The notes beneath the pieces are model-generated. The model was given only the letters and a program-made list of their open reading frames with translations, searched no databases and had not been told where the DNA came from. Source: JBOHRE01 sp050732635 (GTDB taxonomy: Bacteria; Gemmatimonadota; Gemmatimonadetes; Longimicrobiales; RSA9). Taken from it: a stretch of 64,000 nucleotides of DNA. The position numbers and the translations under genes are program-made. Below are positions 32,830 to 41,073 of this stretch, piece by piece. How positions within the stretch are numbered: the first letter of the stretch is position 1; each line of letters opens with the position of its first letter. The DNA is taken from contig JBOHRE010000003.1 of NCBI GenBank assembly GCA_050732635.1, positions 11,246 to 75,245 of the forward strand. Direction: 5' to 3'.

Positions 32830-33641
32830 CCGCGATCCGCGGCCGCCACCGAGCTGCCCGCGCGCTGAGCGCGAGTGTGGCCGACCAGCGCGCGCAGGCC
32901 CGGACCACCGCGCCGCATGGCCCATTCGCCGACCAGCACGGCATCGACGCCCGCCGCCCCGAGTGCCACCACGTCCGCGGCGCTCTGGATACCGCTTTCT
33001 GCCACCAGCACCACAGCCGCTGGAACGAGGGACGCGAGTCGCAGTGACTGCCGCACGTCCGTCTGGAAGCTCGCCAGGTCGCGGTTGTTGATGCCGATGA
33101 TCCGAGCACCCGCGTCGATGGCCGCTTCGATCTCGCCTTCATCGTGCACCTCCACCAGCGCCGCCATGCCCAGGACTGCCGACGCCGCCAGCAGCTCGCC
33201 GAGCCGGGCCGGCTCCAGCATGCGCACGATCAGCAGCACGGCATCCGCGCCGGCACCGCGCGCCTCCAATAGCTGCACCTCATCCAGGATGAAATCCTTG
33301 CGCAGCACAGGCAGCGTCACGGCCGCGCGCGCCTGCTCGAGGTCCGCGAGCGCGCCGCCGAAGTCGACCTCGTCCGTCAGCACGCTCAGCGCAGCCGCTC
33401 CCGCGCGCGCGTACGCGCGCGCGTACTCCACCGCACTCGCGTCCTGCCGGATCCAGCCGGCCGACGGCGAGCGCCGCTTGAATTCCGCGATGACCGCAAC
33501 ATCGTCCCGCGCGCGCAGGATCCTCTCGAACGACCGCACCGGTGCGGCGCGTTCCACCGTCTGCCGCAGCGTCCGTTCGTGCTCCCGCAGCCGGCCGACC
33601 TCGGCCCGCTTCTGCTCCACGATCCGCTCGAGAACGCTCAA
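32826..33641 (-). CDS. trpC: Indole-3-glycerol phosphate synthase
   Basis: This protein has 271 residues beginning with TTG 33641 (MSVLERIVEQKRAEV). Motifs include VAVIAEFKRRSPSAGWI (catalytic Glu/Lys region), VLTDEVDFGGALADL, PVLRKDFILDEVQ (catalytic Lys), LVEVHDEGE, IIGINNRDLASF and VAESGIQSAADV. It converts CdRP to indole-3-glycerol phosphate. It is divergent from lexA, with a 165-base shared spacer. trpD lies on the far side of lexA in the same direction as trpC, so the trp genes are split. Confidence 0.95.
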   Translation of the reverse strand: MSVLERIVEQKRAEVGRLREHERTLRQTVERAAPVRSFERILRARDDVAVIAEFKRRSPSAGWIRQDASAVEYARAYARAGAAALSVLTDEVDFGGALADLEQARAAVTLPVLRKDFILDEVQLLEARGAGADAVLLIVRMLEPARLGELLAASAVLGMAALVEVHDEGEIEAAIDAGARIIGINNRDLASFQTDVRQSLRLASLVPAAVVLVAESGIQSAADVVALGAAGVDAVLVGEWAMRRGGPGLRALVGHTRAQRAGSSVAAADRG

Positions 33642-33678
33642 GCCTCTTGCCTTCGGTTCCTTTTCGGTTTAGCTTGCG

Positions 33679-33700
33679 ATTCGGGTGCTATTCGGGTGCT
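33679..33700. promoter_or_regulatory. Tandem 11-bp direct repeat in the lexA/trpC spacer
   Basis: ATTCGGGTGCT occurs twice, head to tail (33679-33689 and 33690-33700). The repeat sits between the divergent trpC and lexA starts, about 107 bases before the lexA ATG. It could be a regulator site, possibly for LexA itself, but it does not match the GAAC-N4-GTTC or CTG-N10-CAG LexA boxes. Confidence 0.35.
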
Positions 33701-33806
33701 TGCGCCGGGGACCCGCGCGTGCAACCATGCAGAGCCTCCGTCGCGACGCCCTCGAAGCGGGCGCCTGCCGAGACATCGCCTCACCCCGTACATGCTGGAG
33801 TGTACC

Positions 33807-34415
33807 ATGCCCGTAACCAAGCGGCAAAAGGAAATTCTGGATTTCCTGCAGACGTATCTCGAGGACAATGGCTACGCGCCGAGCTACGAGGAGATCGCCA
33901 AGAACTTCGGCTTCTCCTCCCTCGCCACCGTTCATGAGCACCTCGAGAACCTGCGCCGCAAGGGTTACATCAGGAAGAACTACAATGAGAGCCGCTCGAT
34001 CGAGCTCGTGCCGATGGGGCTGCGCATCGCCGCCGTCGAACTGCCGCTGTACGGGCGCGTCGCCGCCGGTGCACCCATCGAGGCCGTCCAGGACCAGGAG
34101 TCGGTCGCGGTTCCCGAGGACATGCTCGGCCGCGGTGGGCACAACTACGTGCTGCGTGTCGAGGGCGACTCCATGATCGACGAGCAGATCCGCGATGGCG
34201 ATTACATCATCGTCAACTCACGGCAGCTGGCCAACAATGGTGAGATGGTCATCGCGCTCGTCGATGGCGATTCCGCCACGCTGAAGAAGTTCTATCGCGA
34301 GGCCGATGGCCGCGTGCGACTGCAGCCCGCGAATGCGACCATGCGGCCGATGTTTTTTCGCGCCGATCGCGTGCGTGTGCAGGGCATCGTCGTCGGCGTC
34401 TTGAGGAGGTACTGA
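33807..34415 (+). CDS. lexA: LexA repressor (SOS regulator)
   Basis: This protein has 202 residues from ATG 33807, with GGAG about six bases upstream; an in-frame ATG at 33792 is less well placed. Residues 1-65 are the winged helix (VTKRQKEILDFLQTY, FSSLATVHEHLENL). The self-cleavage bond is Ala87-Gly88 in GRVAAGAP, with catalytic Ser122 (EGDSMIDEQ) and Lys160 (SATLKKF). Bound to RecA filament stimulation it would cleave itself and derepress DNA-repair genes. It is encoded opposite to and between trpD and trpC. Confidence 0.95.
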   Translation: MPVTKRQKEILDFLQTYLEDNGYAPSYEEIAKNFGFSSLATVHEHLENLRRKGYIRKNYNESRSIELVPMGLRIAAVELPLYGRVAAGAPIEAVQDQESVAVPEDMLGRGGHNYVLRVEGDSMIDEQIRDGDYIIVNSRQLANNGEMVIALVDGDSATLKKFYREADGRVRLQPANATMRPMFFRADRVRVQGIVVGVLRRY

Positions 34416-34630
34416 ATACCGTCGACGTGGAGGCATCATGGGTGAGGCGAAGGTGCGCGGCGGCCAACCGCTCGAACGGTTGGCGCCCAGAAAGCCGCTC
34501 GTTGTCGGATTCCGTACGCGACGGGCGACCACCGTGCTGTTTCCGCGCTCGAAACCTGCGCCGCTGCGCGGTCCCTGGACACTGCAGGCGGTCATCTCCG
34601 CAAACTGACGCGCGACAACGGCGGAAGCCC

Positions 34631-35677
34631 TCACCGGCCCGCGCTCTCCGAAACCTCGCGCAGCTCATCGAGCTTGGCGGCGGCGCTGCCGGCGTCGAGG
34701 GCCTGCTCCGCGCGTAGGATACCGTCGGCGATGGAGTCCGCGACACCGGCGACGTAGAGCGCGGCGCCCGCGTTGAGCGCGACGGCGGCGCGAGCGCCGG
34801 GCGGGCCGTTCCCGGCCAGGATCTGCACGACCAGCTTGCGGTTCTCCTCGGGGCTTCCGCCCGCGAGGTCTTCCAGCGCAAAGCCCGACCAGCCGAAGGC
34901 GGCCGGCTCGAGGCGCAGCCGCCGCACCTCGCCGTGTCGCAGCTCCAGCACATCCGTCTCGCCAACGGGGCTCAGCTCGTCCATGCCGGGCGCGCCGTGA
35001 ACGACGAGCACGTGCTCATGACCGAGCTCACGTAACCCGTGGGCGACGAGCTCGAGCAGCCGCGGATCGGCAACGCCGACGACCTGACGTCGGGCTCCCG
35101 CAGGATTGGTCAGCGGTCCCAGCAGGTTCATGATCGTGGAAATGCCCAGCTCACGGCGCACCGGTGCGACGTGGCGCATTGCCGGATGCAGCAGCGGCGC
35201 GAACATGAACACGATGCCGGTGCGATCGAGCACCTCCGCCATGGCCTCGGCCGAGAGCTCGATGCGGACACCCAGCGCCTCGAGCACATCCGCGCTGCCG
35301 CAGCGGGAGGTGAACGAGCGGTTGCCATGCTTCGCGATGCGTGCGCCGGCGCCGGCGGCCACCAGTGCCGCGGCGGTCGAGATGTTGAAGGTGGTCAGCA
35401 GCCCACCGCCGGTCCCGCAGGTGTCCGTCACGGCAAGATCGGTGGACACCACGGGAATCATGGCACCCCGCAGCGCCCGAACTCCTCCGGCGATCTCCGT
35501 GGCCGCTTCGCCCCTCGCACGCAGTGCGGCCAACAGCGCGGCAACCTGCACCTGGCTCGCGCGGCCGGCCATCACCTCGCCGAATGCACGCTCCGCCTCC
35601 TCGACGGTCAACGCGCGCGCAACGGCCAGCGCGATCAACTCGCCCAGCGACGGGCCTTCGGCCGGGTCAGTCGTCAT
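34631..35677 (-). CDS. trpD: Anthranilate phosphoribosyltransferase
   Basis: This protein has 348 residues. It joins anthranilate to PRPP. Motifs: VTDTCGTGGGLLTTFNIST (PRPP site), AKHGNRSFTSRCGSADVLEALG, FAPLLHPAMRHVAPVRRELG, TIMNLLGPLTNPA, VHGAPGMDEL. Length and motifs are canonical. It is on the minus strand upstream of lexA. The gap of 215 bases between its stop and the lexA stop has no gene; the open frames there are short and lack ribosome sites. Confidence 0.95.
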   Translation of the reverse strand: MTTDPAEGPSLGELIALAVARALTVEEAERAFGEVMAGRASQVQVAALLAALRARGEAATEIAGGVRALRGAMIPVVSTDLAVTDTCGTGGGLLTTFNISTAAALVAAGAGARIAKHGNRSFTSRCGSADVLEALGVRIELSAEAMAEVLDRTGIVFMFAPLLHPAMRHVAPVRRELGISTIMNLLGPLTNPAGARRQVVGVADPRLLELVAHGLRELGHEHVLVVHGAPGMDELSPVGETDVLELRHGEVRRLRLEPAAFGWSGFALEDLAGGSPEENRKLVVQILAGNGPPGARAAVALNAGAALYVAGVADSIADGILRAEQALDAGSAAAKLDELREVSESAGR

Positions 35678-36106
35678 CCAGCGATTCTAGTCGCTCCCCC
35701 GCGCTGGCGGCCAGGCAATCACCGCGGAGCGCGCAGAGTACGCCGAGAAAGCAACGACCAGTTCACCGCCGAGGACGCGGAGCACGCCGAGAAAACAACA
35801 GCAAAATATGTGTGGCTCACCGGCGTTTGGCGGGAGGCCGGTGGAGCTCCGCGTGCTCGGCGTGCTCTGTGGTGCATCGACGTAGCCTCAGCGCGCTCGG
35901 CTCGTCATGGTCACCGAGTGAGGCCGGCGCGGCAACGATTCGTTGCCATTCAGGGGAGCGCGCGCTGGGCCGCGGCGCGCCTAAGTTGTTGGCCCGACAC
36001 GGGTTGGGCGGATCCGTAGGGGGCGGCACACGGTCTGCCTTTGTAGCGGCCAGCGAGCCGACGAGAATCGATCGCGCGCGCCTTCTCCCTAGCGAACAGG
36101 TGCTTC
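35678..36106. repeat. Intergenic region with dispersed GC-rich repeats
   Basis: Upstream of trpD and of the hybrid kinase lie repeat copies: ATCACCGCGGAGCGCGCAG at ~35717-35735 followed by TACGCCGAGAAAGC, and TTCACCGCCGAGGACGCGG at ~35762-35780 followed by AGCACGCCGAGAAAAC. An inverted relative (GGAGCTCCGCGTGCTCGGCG at ~35843-35862) pairs with the second copy, suggesting a hairpin. No gene is supported. Confidence 0.6.
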
Positions 36107-37984
36107 ATGCTGGTGTCAGAGTACGGCTTCAGTCCGGCGGTGCCACTTCGTGCGCTGCTGCTGTCGCTGGGCGCGCTGGTGGTGCCGGTCGTGGCTGCGA
36201 TCGCGCTGCCGGAGGCGATCGACGAGTACGCGATCCTGTTATGGATGCTGGCCCTGATTCCGGCGCTGCTGCTGGCGTATTACCGCGGCTGGCGGGGCGT
36301 GGCAACCGCGCTGGCCGGAGCAATGGCGGTCCTATCGCTGAGCCAGGCGGCATTGCACACCCTCGACGCGAGTCTGGCGAACCGGCCGCTGCTGATTCTG
36401 GTGGTCCTAGTGTTCGCGGCCGTCGCGATTGCGATCGGTTGGGTGACCGAGCTACTGCACCGGGAGCGCGCGCTGGCCCAACAGAGCGCGGTCGACGTGA
36501 ACCTGCTGCTGACCGAGGAAGGCACGATCCGCTACGCGAGCCCTTCACTGCACCGCGTGACGGGATTCGCGTCGGCGCAGGTGGTCGGCTCCGGGCTGTC
36601 ACGCCTGGTGGTGGCCGAGGACATCGAGCGGCTGAACGCGGTTCTGGAATCATCGGAGGAGCTGGCGAAAGCGCATGTCCTGCGGCTGCGATCCGCCGAC
36701 GGTAGGGTACGCTCGTTCGAGGCGGGGTTCGCCGACCATCGATCGGATCCGTCGTTGCGGGGCGTCGTCATGAGTCTGCGAGACGTGACGGAGCGGCGAG
36801 AGCTGGAGGCGCGACTCGCGGAGACACAGCGGATGGAGGCAATCGGCCGGCTCGCCGGCGGGCTGGGGCATGACTACAACAACCTGCTGACGGCGATCCG
36901 GAGTCGTACGCGGTTTCTGATGACCGATCTCAGCGCCGACGATGCCATGCGCGAGGAGCTGGAGGAGATCGATCGAGCCGCAACCCAGATCGCGGTGCTG
37001 ACGCGCCAGCTGCTGGCCTTCAGTCGACAGCAGCTGTTGCAGCCACAGGTGCTGGATCTGAACGAGCTGGTAACGGAGATGGGCCTGGTGCTGCGCAAAG
37101 TGATCGGCGAAGGCGTCGACTTGAAGTTGCAGCTCGGCGCCGATCTGGGCGCCGTGCGCGTGGACCCCGGCCAGATCCAGCAGTCGATCATCGACCTGGC
37201 GGTGCATGGCGGCCAGGCCATGGCTGACGGTGGGCAGCTCGAGATCCGTACAGCAAACGTCCACCTCGATGAAGCGTTCACCCGTCGATTCCGCTACCCG
37301 GTGAAATCCGGCGATTACGTCCTGCTGTCGATCAGCGACACTGCGCCTACCTGGACCAGCGAGGCGCGGGATCGGATCTTCGAGCCGTATTTTACGACGA
37401 CTCTGAGCGCGCAGTCCGAGGGGCTAGGCCTCGCCACGGTCTACGGCGTCGTGAAGCAGAGCGGCGGATACATCTGGGCCGAAGACGGGCCGGGTGGCGG
37501 GAACGTCTACAACATCTACCTGCCGCGTCTGAGCGGCGCGTTCGAGCTGCCGCGGATCCGCACGCGCGAAACCGACCCAAGCTCGGCGACCGTGCTGGTC
37601 GTCGAGGATGAGGACGGCGTGCTGTCCGTCGTGCGTCGCGCACTGCTGCGAGCCGGCTATCGGGTGCTGGACGCGCGCCACGGCGAGGAAGCGCTCGAGA
37701 TCGCCGCGGCACACCGCGGTCGTGTCGACCTGTTGCTGACGGACCTGATGATGCCTGGCCTGGGTGGCCGCGACCTGGCGGCGCGCCTGATGCCGGATCA
37801 TCCGGGCATGGCCGTGCTGTTCATGTCCGGCTACACGAAGGATGCCGCGCTACGCAACGACCTGATCGACGGCGAGGGCGAGTTCCTGCCGAAGCCGTTC
37901 GGTCCGGAGGAGCTGCTGGCGAAGGTGCACGAGGCGCTCACCCGTGGCCCGCGAGAAGGAGCGCTATGCCCGTCCGCGACCTGA
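36107..37984 (+). CDS. Hybrid sensor histidine kinase with degenerate ATP-binding boxes
   Basis: This protein has 625 residues. Four or so membrane helices occupy residues 10-120, then a PAS domain (~125-230, LTEEGTIRYASPSLHRVTGF), a dimerisation/phosphoacceptor helix (GGLGHDYNNLLTAI, His255), an ATPase domain and a C-terminal receiver (VLVVEDEDG, LLLTDLMMPGLGG). The ATPase domain is odd. The N box reads QSIIDLAVHGGQAM, with Asp363 and His367 in place of the two conserved Asn. The G1 box reads SDTAPTWT, with no glycines after Asp411-Thr. F and G2 boxes (RIFEPYFTT, EGLGLA) are intact. Autokinase activity may be weak or lost; it may act as phosphatase or phosphotransfer hub. The HD-GYP gene overlaps its end by 19 bases. 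Confidence 0.85.
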   Translation: MLVSEYGFSPAVPLRALLLSLGALVVPVVAAIALPEAIDEYAILLWMLALIPALLLAYYRGWRGVATALAGAMAVLSLSQAALHTLDASLANRPLLILVVLVFAAVAIAIGWVTELLHRERALAQQSAVDVNLLLTEEGTIRYASPSLHRVTGFASAQVVGSGLSRLVVAEDIERLNAVLESSEELAKAHVLRLRSADGRVRSFEAGFADHRSDPSLRGVVMSLRDVTERRELEARLAETQRMEAIGRLAGGLGHDYNNLLTAIRSRTRFLMTDLSADDAMREELEEIDRAATQIAVLTRQLLAFSRQQLLQPQVLDLNELVTEMGLVLRKVIGEGVDLKLQLGADLGAVRVDPGQIQQSIIDLAVHGGQAMADGGQLEIRTANVHLDEAFTRRFRYPVKSGDYVLLSISDTAPTWTSEARDRIFEPYFTTTLSAQSEGLGLATVYGVVKQSGGYIWAEDGPGGGNVYNIYLPRLSGAFELPRIRTRETDPSSATVLVVEDEDGVLSVVRRALLRAGYRVLDARHGEEALEIAAAHRGRVDLLLTDLMMPGLGGRDLAARLMPDHPGMAVLFMSGYTKDAALRNDLIDGEGEFLPKPFGPEELLAKVHEALTRGPREGALCPSAT

Positions 37985-39096
37985 AGACGGACTCCGTCAT
38001 CCTGATCGTCGACGACGATGCCGGCATCCGCCGGATGCTGGAGCGGGTCCTAGGCAGCGCCGGCTACAATCGGGTTCACGCGATTGCGGATCCGGCCGAG
38101 CTGCCGACGCAGGTCCGTGCGTTGTCCGCGGACCTGATCGTGCTCGACCTGCACATGCCGAACATCGACGGGTTCGACGTGCTGCGCGCGCTTCGGTCCG
38201 AGGTCGGCGCGGAGGAGTACCTGCCCGTGCTGATGATCACCGGGGATCTGAGCCGCGCATCGCGGAACCAGGCGCTGTCGATGGGCGCCAAGGATTTCCT
38301 GACCAAACCCTTCGATCCGGACGAGGCGCTGCTGCGCATCTCGAACCTGCTGCTGACGCGGATGCTGTACTGCGAGATGAGCGATCACCAGCGCGTACTC
38401 GAGCAAAAGGTTGCGGCGCGTACGCGTGCGCTCGAGGCGGCACAGATCGAGATCCTCGAGCGGCTGGCGCTCGTCTCCGAGTTCCACGACGAGCAGACCG
38501 GCCAACACATTCGCCGGGTCGGGACCCTGGCAGCGTTGCTGGCCAGGACGCTACACCTGCCGGAGCCCGAGGTGGAATTGATCCGTCGCGCGGCGCTCCT
38601 GCACGACGTGGGCAAGGTCGCAATCCCGCCGGACGTTGCTCAGAAGCGGGGTCGCCTGACGCCGTCCGAATTTCAGTGCATGGCGAAGCACACGACGATC
38701 GGGGCGCGGCTGCTCTCGAACAGCCGGTTCCGCGTGCTACGCAAGGCCGAGGAGATCGCGCTGCGGCACCACGAGTGGTTCGATGGCACCGGCTACCCCG
38801 AAGGGCTGGCGGGAGATGCGATTCCGATTGCGGGGCGCATTGTCGCGGTCGCTGACGCCTTCGATGCACTGACGCACGAGCGCCCGTACAAGGGCGCCTG
38901 GTCGGTGCAGGATGCGCTGCTCGAGATCCGCCGCGAGACGGGCACGCACTTCGATCCGGTCGTCGTCGACGCACTGCTCGCGTTGCACGGCGAGGGTGTG
39001 CTCGCGGCGCTGGACGAGCCGCTCAGCGACGCGCGGGCACAGGCGCAGAACCGCAGCGAGCATGGCGCGCTCGCAGCGCTCGTGGCCGCACCCTGA
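37966..39096 (+). CDS. Response regulator with HD-GYP cyclic-di-GMP phosphodiesterase output
   Basis: This protein has 376 residues. The N-terminal receiver has VILIVDDDAGIRR, LIVLDLHMPNIDGF (phospho-acceptor Asp), MITGD and FLTKPFDP. A coiled linker (DHQRVLEQKVAARTRALEAAQ) leads to an HD-GYP domain with all marker residues: EFHDEQTGQHIRRVG, LLHDVGKVAIP (HD), HHEWFDGTGYPEGL (HH and GYP loop) and AVADAFDALT. It should hydrolyse c-di-GMP when phosphorylated. The ATG lies inside the end of the hybrid-kinase gene, so they are co-translated and probably partners. This links sensing to exopolysaccharide or biofilm control. Confidence 0.92.
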   Translation: MPVRDLKTDSVILIVDDDAGIRRMLERVLGSAGYNRVHAIADPAELPTQVRALSADLIVLDLHMPNIDGFDVLRALRSEVGAEEYLPVLMITGDLSRASRNQALSMGAKDFLTKPFDPDEALLRISNLLLTRMLYCEMSDHQRVLEQKVAARTRALEAAQIEILERLALVSEFHDEQTGQHIRRVGTLAALLARTLHLPEPEVELIRRAALLHDVGKVAIPPDVAQKRGRLTPSEFQCMAKHTTIGARLLSNSRFRVLRKAEEIALRHHEWFDGTGYPEGLAGDAIPIAGRIVAVADAFDALTHERPYKGAWSVQDALLEIRRETGTHFDPVVVDALLALHGEGVLAALDEPLSDARAQAQNRSEHGALAALVAAP

Positions 39097-39102
39097 CGCG
39101 AC

Positions 39103-41046
39103 TCAGGCTTCGGGCGGTACCAGCCGGATCGGTACGCGTGCGCGCATCGTGATCGGCCGGCCACCCGCCCGGCCGGGCTCGAAGCGCAGCGAGGACGCGA
39201 TCTGAAGCGCGGCGCGATCGAGGCCGCCGTCGCCCGATGAGCTGGCGATACTGGCCTCCGTCACGCGGCCCGTGCCGTCCACGGTCACGATCAGTGTGAG
39301 CGGGCCGGGCATGCGCCCGCGCCACTGGTAATGCGGGCGCAGCAGCTCCGCGATCTCGCCGGCGTTACGCAGCACTGGCGCTGTCACCGTCTCACTCGCC
39401 AGCACTTCCTCGCCGAGCATCCGCCGCGGCGGCTGGAGCAGCCGACTGGATACCGGTGCACTCACATCGAAGGAGTTGATCGCCGCATCGATTTCGGCGT
39501 CGGGTGCGTTCACCTCGGCCGGCGGCGGTGGCAGCCGCGCGGGCTCGCTCGCGACCGTCGCCTGTGCCGGTGCTGTCTCCAGCGGAGCAGGCGCCTCAGA
39601 ATCTGTCTCCTCCGGCGCCAGCGTCGTCGAGTCCAGTGGCGGCAGCGGCCGGGCGATCTCCGCTTCGGGGGCAAGCGTAGGCTGCCCCGTGGCCATCCCA
39701 TAGCTGGCTGCGAAGCTCTGGACCTCGTCCGGCGGTCCGTTTCCGTTCGAGGGCCCCAGCTCGATCGCCGCGAATGCGGCGCCGCCGCCGATGAGCACCG
39801 CCGCGATACTCGCGGCGAGCACGCTCGGCCGGGACCAGCGCCGCCGTCGGGGCGGCCGATAATCGAAGCGGACTTCGTCAACGACGGCCAGCACGTCGAG
39901 CGGCTCGTTGGGCTGCTCGGCAGCGCTTTCAGCGGTGACCTCTGCCTGCACCGGCGCGGCTTCCTCCTCGGCATCGAAGAAGGTCAGGCTCGGCGTTGGT
40001 AGCGGCTCACGATCGGCCAGCCGCAACGCCGGCGGCGGCGCGACCGCAGGAGCAACGTCGGGCGCGCCGGCACGATCGGCGGCCACCGGCGGCTTCTGCA
40101 GCGGTGCACCAGGCAGACGGTATTGGACAGTGAGTGCGGCTGCGTCGTCGCTCTCGACATCATCGTGCAGCAGCTCGATGGGCGCTTCCAGTGCGGCGTC
40201 GCGCCGAGCCAGCGGGCTCAGATGCGCCAGGAATGCCGCGGCATCCGCCCAGCGAGCGCTCGGGTCCTTCGCGACCGCGCCAGCAATAGCGACCTGGAGA
40301 TATACCGGCGTGTCCGGCCGCAGACTCATGAGCGACGGCAACTCCTCATTCTTCTGCTTATAGATCACACTATAGATCGTCTCACCATCCCACGGCCTCG
40401 CGCCGGTCAGCATCTCATGACCGATCAGACCGAGGCTGTACAGGTCGCTGCGACTGTCGAGCTCGCCGCCATCGATCTGCTCGGGCGACATATACGCCGG
40501 TGTCCCGATCACCACGCCCGACAGCGTGACGTTGCTCTGCGACTGCAGGCTCTTGGCGATGCCGAAGTCGGAGATCAGGGCCCGGCCGCTCGTCTCATCA
40601 ATGAAGATGTTCTCCGGCTTCAGGTCCCGGTGCACGATGCCCTGGCCATGCAGGTAGTTCAGGCCCGACGCAAGATCTCGCAGGATGGATTCGACCAACA
40701 CGAGCGGCAGTGCGCCGCGCTCCCGCAGCAGTTCACGCAGCGTGCGACCAGGCGTGTGTGACATGATCAGCGCCAGCCCGCCATCTGGCAGTCGCTTCGC
40801 GCTGTAGACCAGCACAATGTTGGGGTGCTGGAGCCGCGCCAGCAGCCGGGCTTCGCGCTCGAAACGCGCACGCGTGTCCTCATCGGCGCTGCTGCCGTCG
40901 CGCACTACCTTGATCGCGACCTGCCGGCCCAGCTCTCGGTCTCGTGCCAGAAAGACCACCGATACGCCGCCGCGGCCGAGCTCCGAAAGGATCTCGTACT
41001 CGGCGCCCAGTGCCGCTACCGCCGACTCCATCGAGTACATCATCAT
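39103..41046 (-). CDS. Serine/threonine protein kinase with transmembrane segment and C-terminal TonB-C domain
   Basis: This protein has 647 residues, starting at ATG 41046 with a strong AGGAGG site seven bases upstream. The PknB-type kinase covers ~15-285: LGRGGVSVVFLA (P-loop), VAIKVV, IVHRDLKPENIF, ISDFGIAK and GTPAYMSPEQIDG. A Pro/Ala-rich linker precedes a membrane helix (VLAASIAAVLIGGGAAF, ~410-430). Another Pro-rich stretch follows, then residues ~555-640 match a TonB C-terminal domain: PHYQWRGRMPGPLTLIVTVD, GRVTEASIASSSGDGGLDRA and ALQIASSLRFEP. The kinase is cytoplasmic and the TonB-like part periplasmic. PP2C and FHA genes lie just upstream in the same operon. Confidence 0.88.
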   Translation of the reverse strand: MMMYSMESAVAALGAEYEILSELGRGGVSVVFLARDRELGRQVAIKVVRDGSSADEDTRARFEREARLLARLQHPNIVLVYSAKRLPDGGLALIMSHTPGRTLRELLRERGALPLVLVESILRDLASGLNYLHGQGIVHRDLKPENIFIDETSGRALISDFGIAKSLQSQSNVTLSGVVIGTPAYMSPEQIDGGELDSRSDLYSLGLIGHEMLTGARPWDGETIYSVIYKQKNEELPSLMSLRPDTPVYLQVAIAGAVAKDPSARWADAAAFLAHLSPLARRDAALEAPIELLHDDVESDDAAALTVQYRLPGAPLQKPPVAADRAGAPDVAPAVAPPPALRLADREPLPTPSLTFFDAEEEAAPVQAEVTAESAAEQPNEPLDVLAVVDEVRFDYRPPRRRRWSRPSVLAASIAAVLIGGGAAFAAIELGPSNGNGPPDEVQSFAASYGMATGQPTLAPEAEIARPLPPLDSTTLAPEETDSEAPAPLETAPAQATVASEPARLPPPPAEVNAPDAEIDAAINSFDVSAPVSSRLLQPPRRMLGEEVLASETVTAPVLRNAGEIAELLRPHYQWRGRMPGPLTLIVTVDGTGRVTEASIASSSGDGGLDRAALQIASSLRFEPGRAGGRPITMRARVPIRLVPPEA

Positions 41047-41073
41047 TGTCAGACCTCCTGCTGGGCGCGCGTC

